Both the position numbers and the translations under genes were made by a program. From Clostridia bacterium (GTDB taxonomy: Bacteria; Bacillota_A; Clostridia; Oscillospirales; Acutalibacteraceae), in NCBI GenBank assembly GCA_017549665.1, contig JAFYUD010000012.1, forward strand, positions 1-7,777: a DNA stretch of 7,777 nucleotides, in the 5' to 3' direction. Below the pieces are notes generated by a model. The model made no database searches and had not been told where the DNA came from. It saw nothing but the letters and a program-made list of their open reading frames with translations. Positions 6,580-7,777 of the stretch are shown here, one piece after another. How positions within the stretch are numbered: the first letter of the stretch is position 1; every line of letters begins with the position of its first letter.

Positions 6580-7777
6580 ATGAAAAACAGATTTCTTAAA
6601 ATTATTATTGCCGTTGCACTCTGTTTTATAATGAGTGTGACTGTATTTGCCGCAATGGCAGGCGATGTAGACGGAAACGGAAAAATCACTGCGTCTGATG
6701 CACGTAGGGTGTTGAGACATTCAGCAAGCATCGAGCTTCTCAGTGAGGATGGTGCAAAGGCTGCCGATGTTGACGGAAACGGAAAAATCACTGCTTCCGA
6801 TGCAAGAAAAATTATGCGTGAGTCTGCAGGACTTACAAAGAATTATCAGGCAGTTCAGGTAAGCGGAAAGCTTGTTGAGGACGGAGTTCTCAATGTCGCA
6901 ATCTGCGTAAGCGGTGTTCCCTTTGCTTATGAGGAAAACGGTGAGCTTAAGGGTGCTGCAGTTGATATGGCAAAGAAGGCTGCTTCATATTATGACCTTG
7001 AGCTTAAGCTTCAGCCCATGACATCTGACGAGGCTGCTGCAAGTCTTAAAAATAATAAGTGCGATCTTGCATTTATTGCAGTTGACTGCTACGGCGGAAA
7101 GACTCCCGACGGTCTTGTGACTTATCAGTATGCTCAGGATATTCAGAATGTATATGTAAAGGCAGGCGGTAATGCTCCTGCTGTCAGTGCAATTATGGCT
7201 GATACATCAAAGACAATCGGTATTATCAAAGGCTCATTTGCAGATGCTGTTATCACAAAGGCTGTTGCAGACGGCAGCTGTGTTTGTGAAATCAAGCGTT
7301 ATGTCCGTGTGGGAGATGCAATGACTGCTCTCGGTCATAATTCTATGGATGCATTCATCGGTTATTCATACGCATCATATAAGGATATTACAATCAGTGA
7401 GAATCTTGCAAGTGATAATCTTCTGATGGCTGCTTCAGCAGAGAAGAAGGAGCTTTTTGACGTTTTCAGAAAGCCTCTGAGTGATAAAGTCATCAGTGGT
7501 ATAGTTGACAAGTATGCACCTGCAAAGGCTGAAAGCAGCATGACAATGGAAGCAGAAATTCTTATTCTTCCTGAAGGTGCAACTTCAATTATGAAGATTG
7601 ACATTGATTCATACTACGGTCACGCAAACTACTCAATCTGTCCTAAGATTGTTTCTTCAACAGTGCCTGCAGAGATTGTTGCAAAGGTAATCAATGATTA
7701 CGAATGTGATTTCTATCTTGTGGTTTCAGCACCCCGTAATGTAAAGACAGGAAAAGTAGTGCTTGCACTTGAGAATG
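6580..7777 (+). CDS. Secreted protein with N-terminal type I dockerin and SBP_bac_3-like solute-binding domain (3' end missing)
   Basis: The reading frame is open from the ATG at 6580 to the window end (399 codons, no stop), so the gene is incomplete. AAGGAGGA lies nine bases upstream of the ATG. Residues 1-25 are a signal peptide with a cleavage site near VFAA; C15 is not in a lipobox, so a free secreted protein is likely. Residues 28-85 are a type I dockerin: two calcium loops, DVDGNGKITASD, at 29-40 and 63-74, 34 residues apart, which would bind a cohesin on a scaffoldin. From about 103 to 314 the protein resembles family 3 periplasmic-type binding proteins (VLNVAI, PFAYEENGELKGAAVDMA, CDLAF, TIGIIKGSFAD, MDAFIGY). 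Residues about 319-399 begin another domain that I do not recognise. The usual ligand-contacting Arg of lobe 1 and Asp of lobe 2 are not seen. No permease or ATPase of an ABC importer is nearby. Its function is unknown: a cell-surface or cellulosome-attached sensor or binding protein is one inference. Confidence 0.85.
   Translation, partial: MKNRFLKIIIAVALCFIMSVTVFAAMAGDVDGNGKITASDARRVLRHSASIELLSEDGAKAADVDGNGKITASDARKIMRESAGLTKNYQAVQVSGKLVEDGVLNVAICVSGVPFAYEENGELKGAAVDMAKKAASYYDLELKLQPMTSDEAAASLKNNKCDLAFIAVDCYGGKTPDGLVTYQYAQDIQNVYVKAGGNAPAVSAIMADTSKTIGIIKGSFADAVITKAVADGSCVCEIKRYVRVGDAMTALGHNSMDAFIGYSYASYKDITISENLASDNLLMAASAEKKELFDVFRKPLSDKVISGIVDKYAPAKAESSMTMEAEILILPEGATSIMKIDIDSYYGHANYSICPKIVSSTVPAEIVAKVINDYECDFYLVVSAPRNVKTGKVVLALEN
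6664..6806 (+). repeat. Internal dockerin duplication (two calcium-loop repeats)
   Basis: Two units starting at 6664 and 6766 (offset 102 bases, 34 codons) encode the dockerin F-hand repeats. The stretch 6670-6692 is identical to 6772-6794 over 23 bases, including synonymous positions, and the flanking codons differ mostly at third positions. Confidence 0.9.

Noticed and set aside
6580..6660. Lipoprotein signal at C15 of the dockerin protein
   Set aside because: The context AVALC lacks a small residue before Cys and sits mid-way in the hydrophobic core; a signal peptidase I site near VFAA fits better.

Overview
The window looks like chromosome from a Gram-positive anaerobe of class Clostridia, most likely an Oscillospiraceae/Ruminococcus-type gut or rumen bacterium. 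The pointers are a GlgD-type subunit of ADP-glucose pyrophosphorylase (a Firmicutes trait), strong AGGAGG-like ribosome sites, near-consensus sigma-A promoters, a clostridial parB-serS neighbourhood, and a secreted protein with a type I dockerin, the docking module of cellulosomes and amylosomes. The genus is an inference. All genes are on the + strand and densely packed, with no gene-free stretch above about 150 bases.

Layout. (1) 5-1120: glgD, glycogen synthesis, with its upstream region cut off by the window. (2) 1121-1272: a compact regulatory stretch with a perfect TTGACA-N17-TATAAT promoter starting at the base after the glgD stop, a 5' hairpin, an A-rich linker and an intrinsic terminator immediately before the parB ribosome site. 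The 3' part of the first hairpin can also form a 16-pair helix with the terminator's 5' arm and loop, so the stretch has the anti-antiterminator/antiterminator/terminator layout of a transcription attenuator. (3) 1273-3435: parB (chromosome segregation) and serS (seryl-tRNA synthetase), ended by a terminator at 3442-3469. (4) 3472-6485: a promoter and a five-gene unit, mrp, a C_GCAxxG_C_C redox protein, thioredoxin, a YusI-like ArsC-family protein and an AEC-family permease. Three of its four junctions are overlapping stop/start codons (TAATG, ATGA, ATGA) and the fourth is a 3-base gap. (5) 6486-6579: a short intergenic gap with a candidate extended -10 promoter. (6) 6580 to the window end: an incomplete gene for an exported protein with an N-terminal dockerin followed by a solute-binding (SBP_bac_3-like) domain.

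How the genes may work together. mrp (Fe-S cluster carrier), the cysteine-rich protein, thioredoxin and the ArsC-like thiol protein look like a co-translated thiol/Fe-S unit; the permease is attached to it but its substrate is unknown. The parB-serS pair resembles the origin-proximal block of many Clostridia, but parA is not next to parB and glgD lies there instead. The two points most worth following up are the predicted attenuator before parB and the dockerin/solute-binding fusion, which appears to have lost the residues that normally hold an amino-acid ligand.
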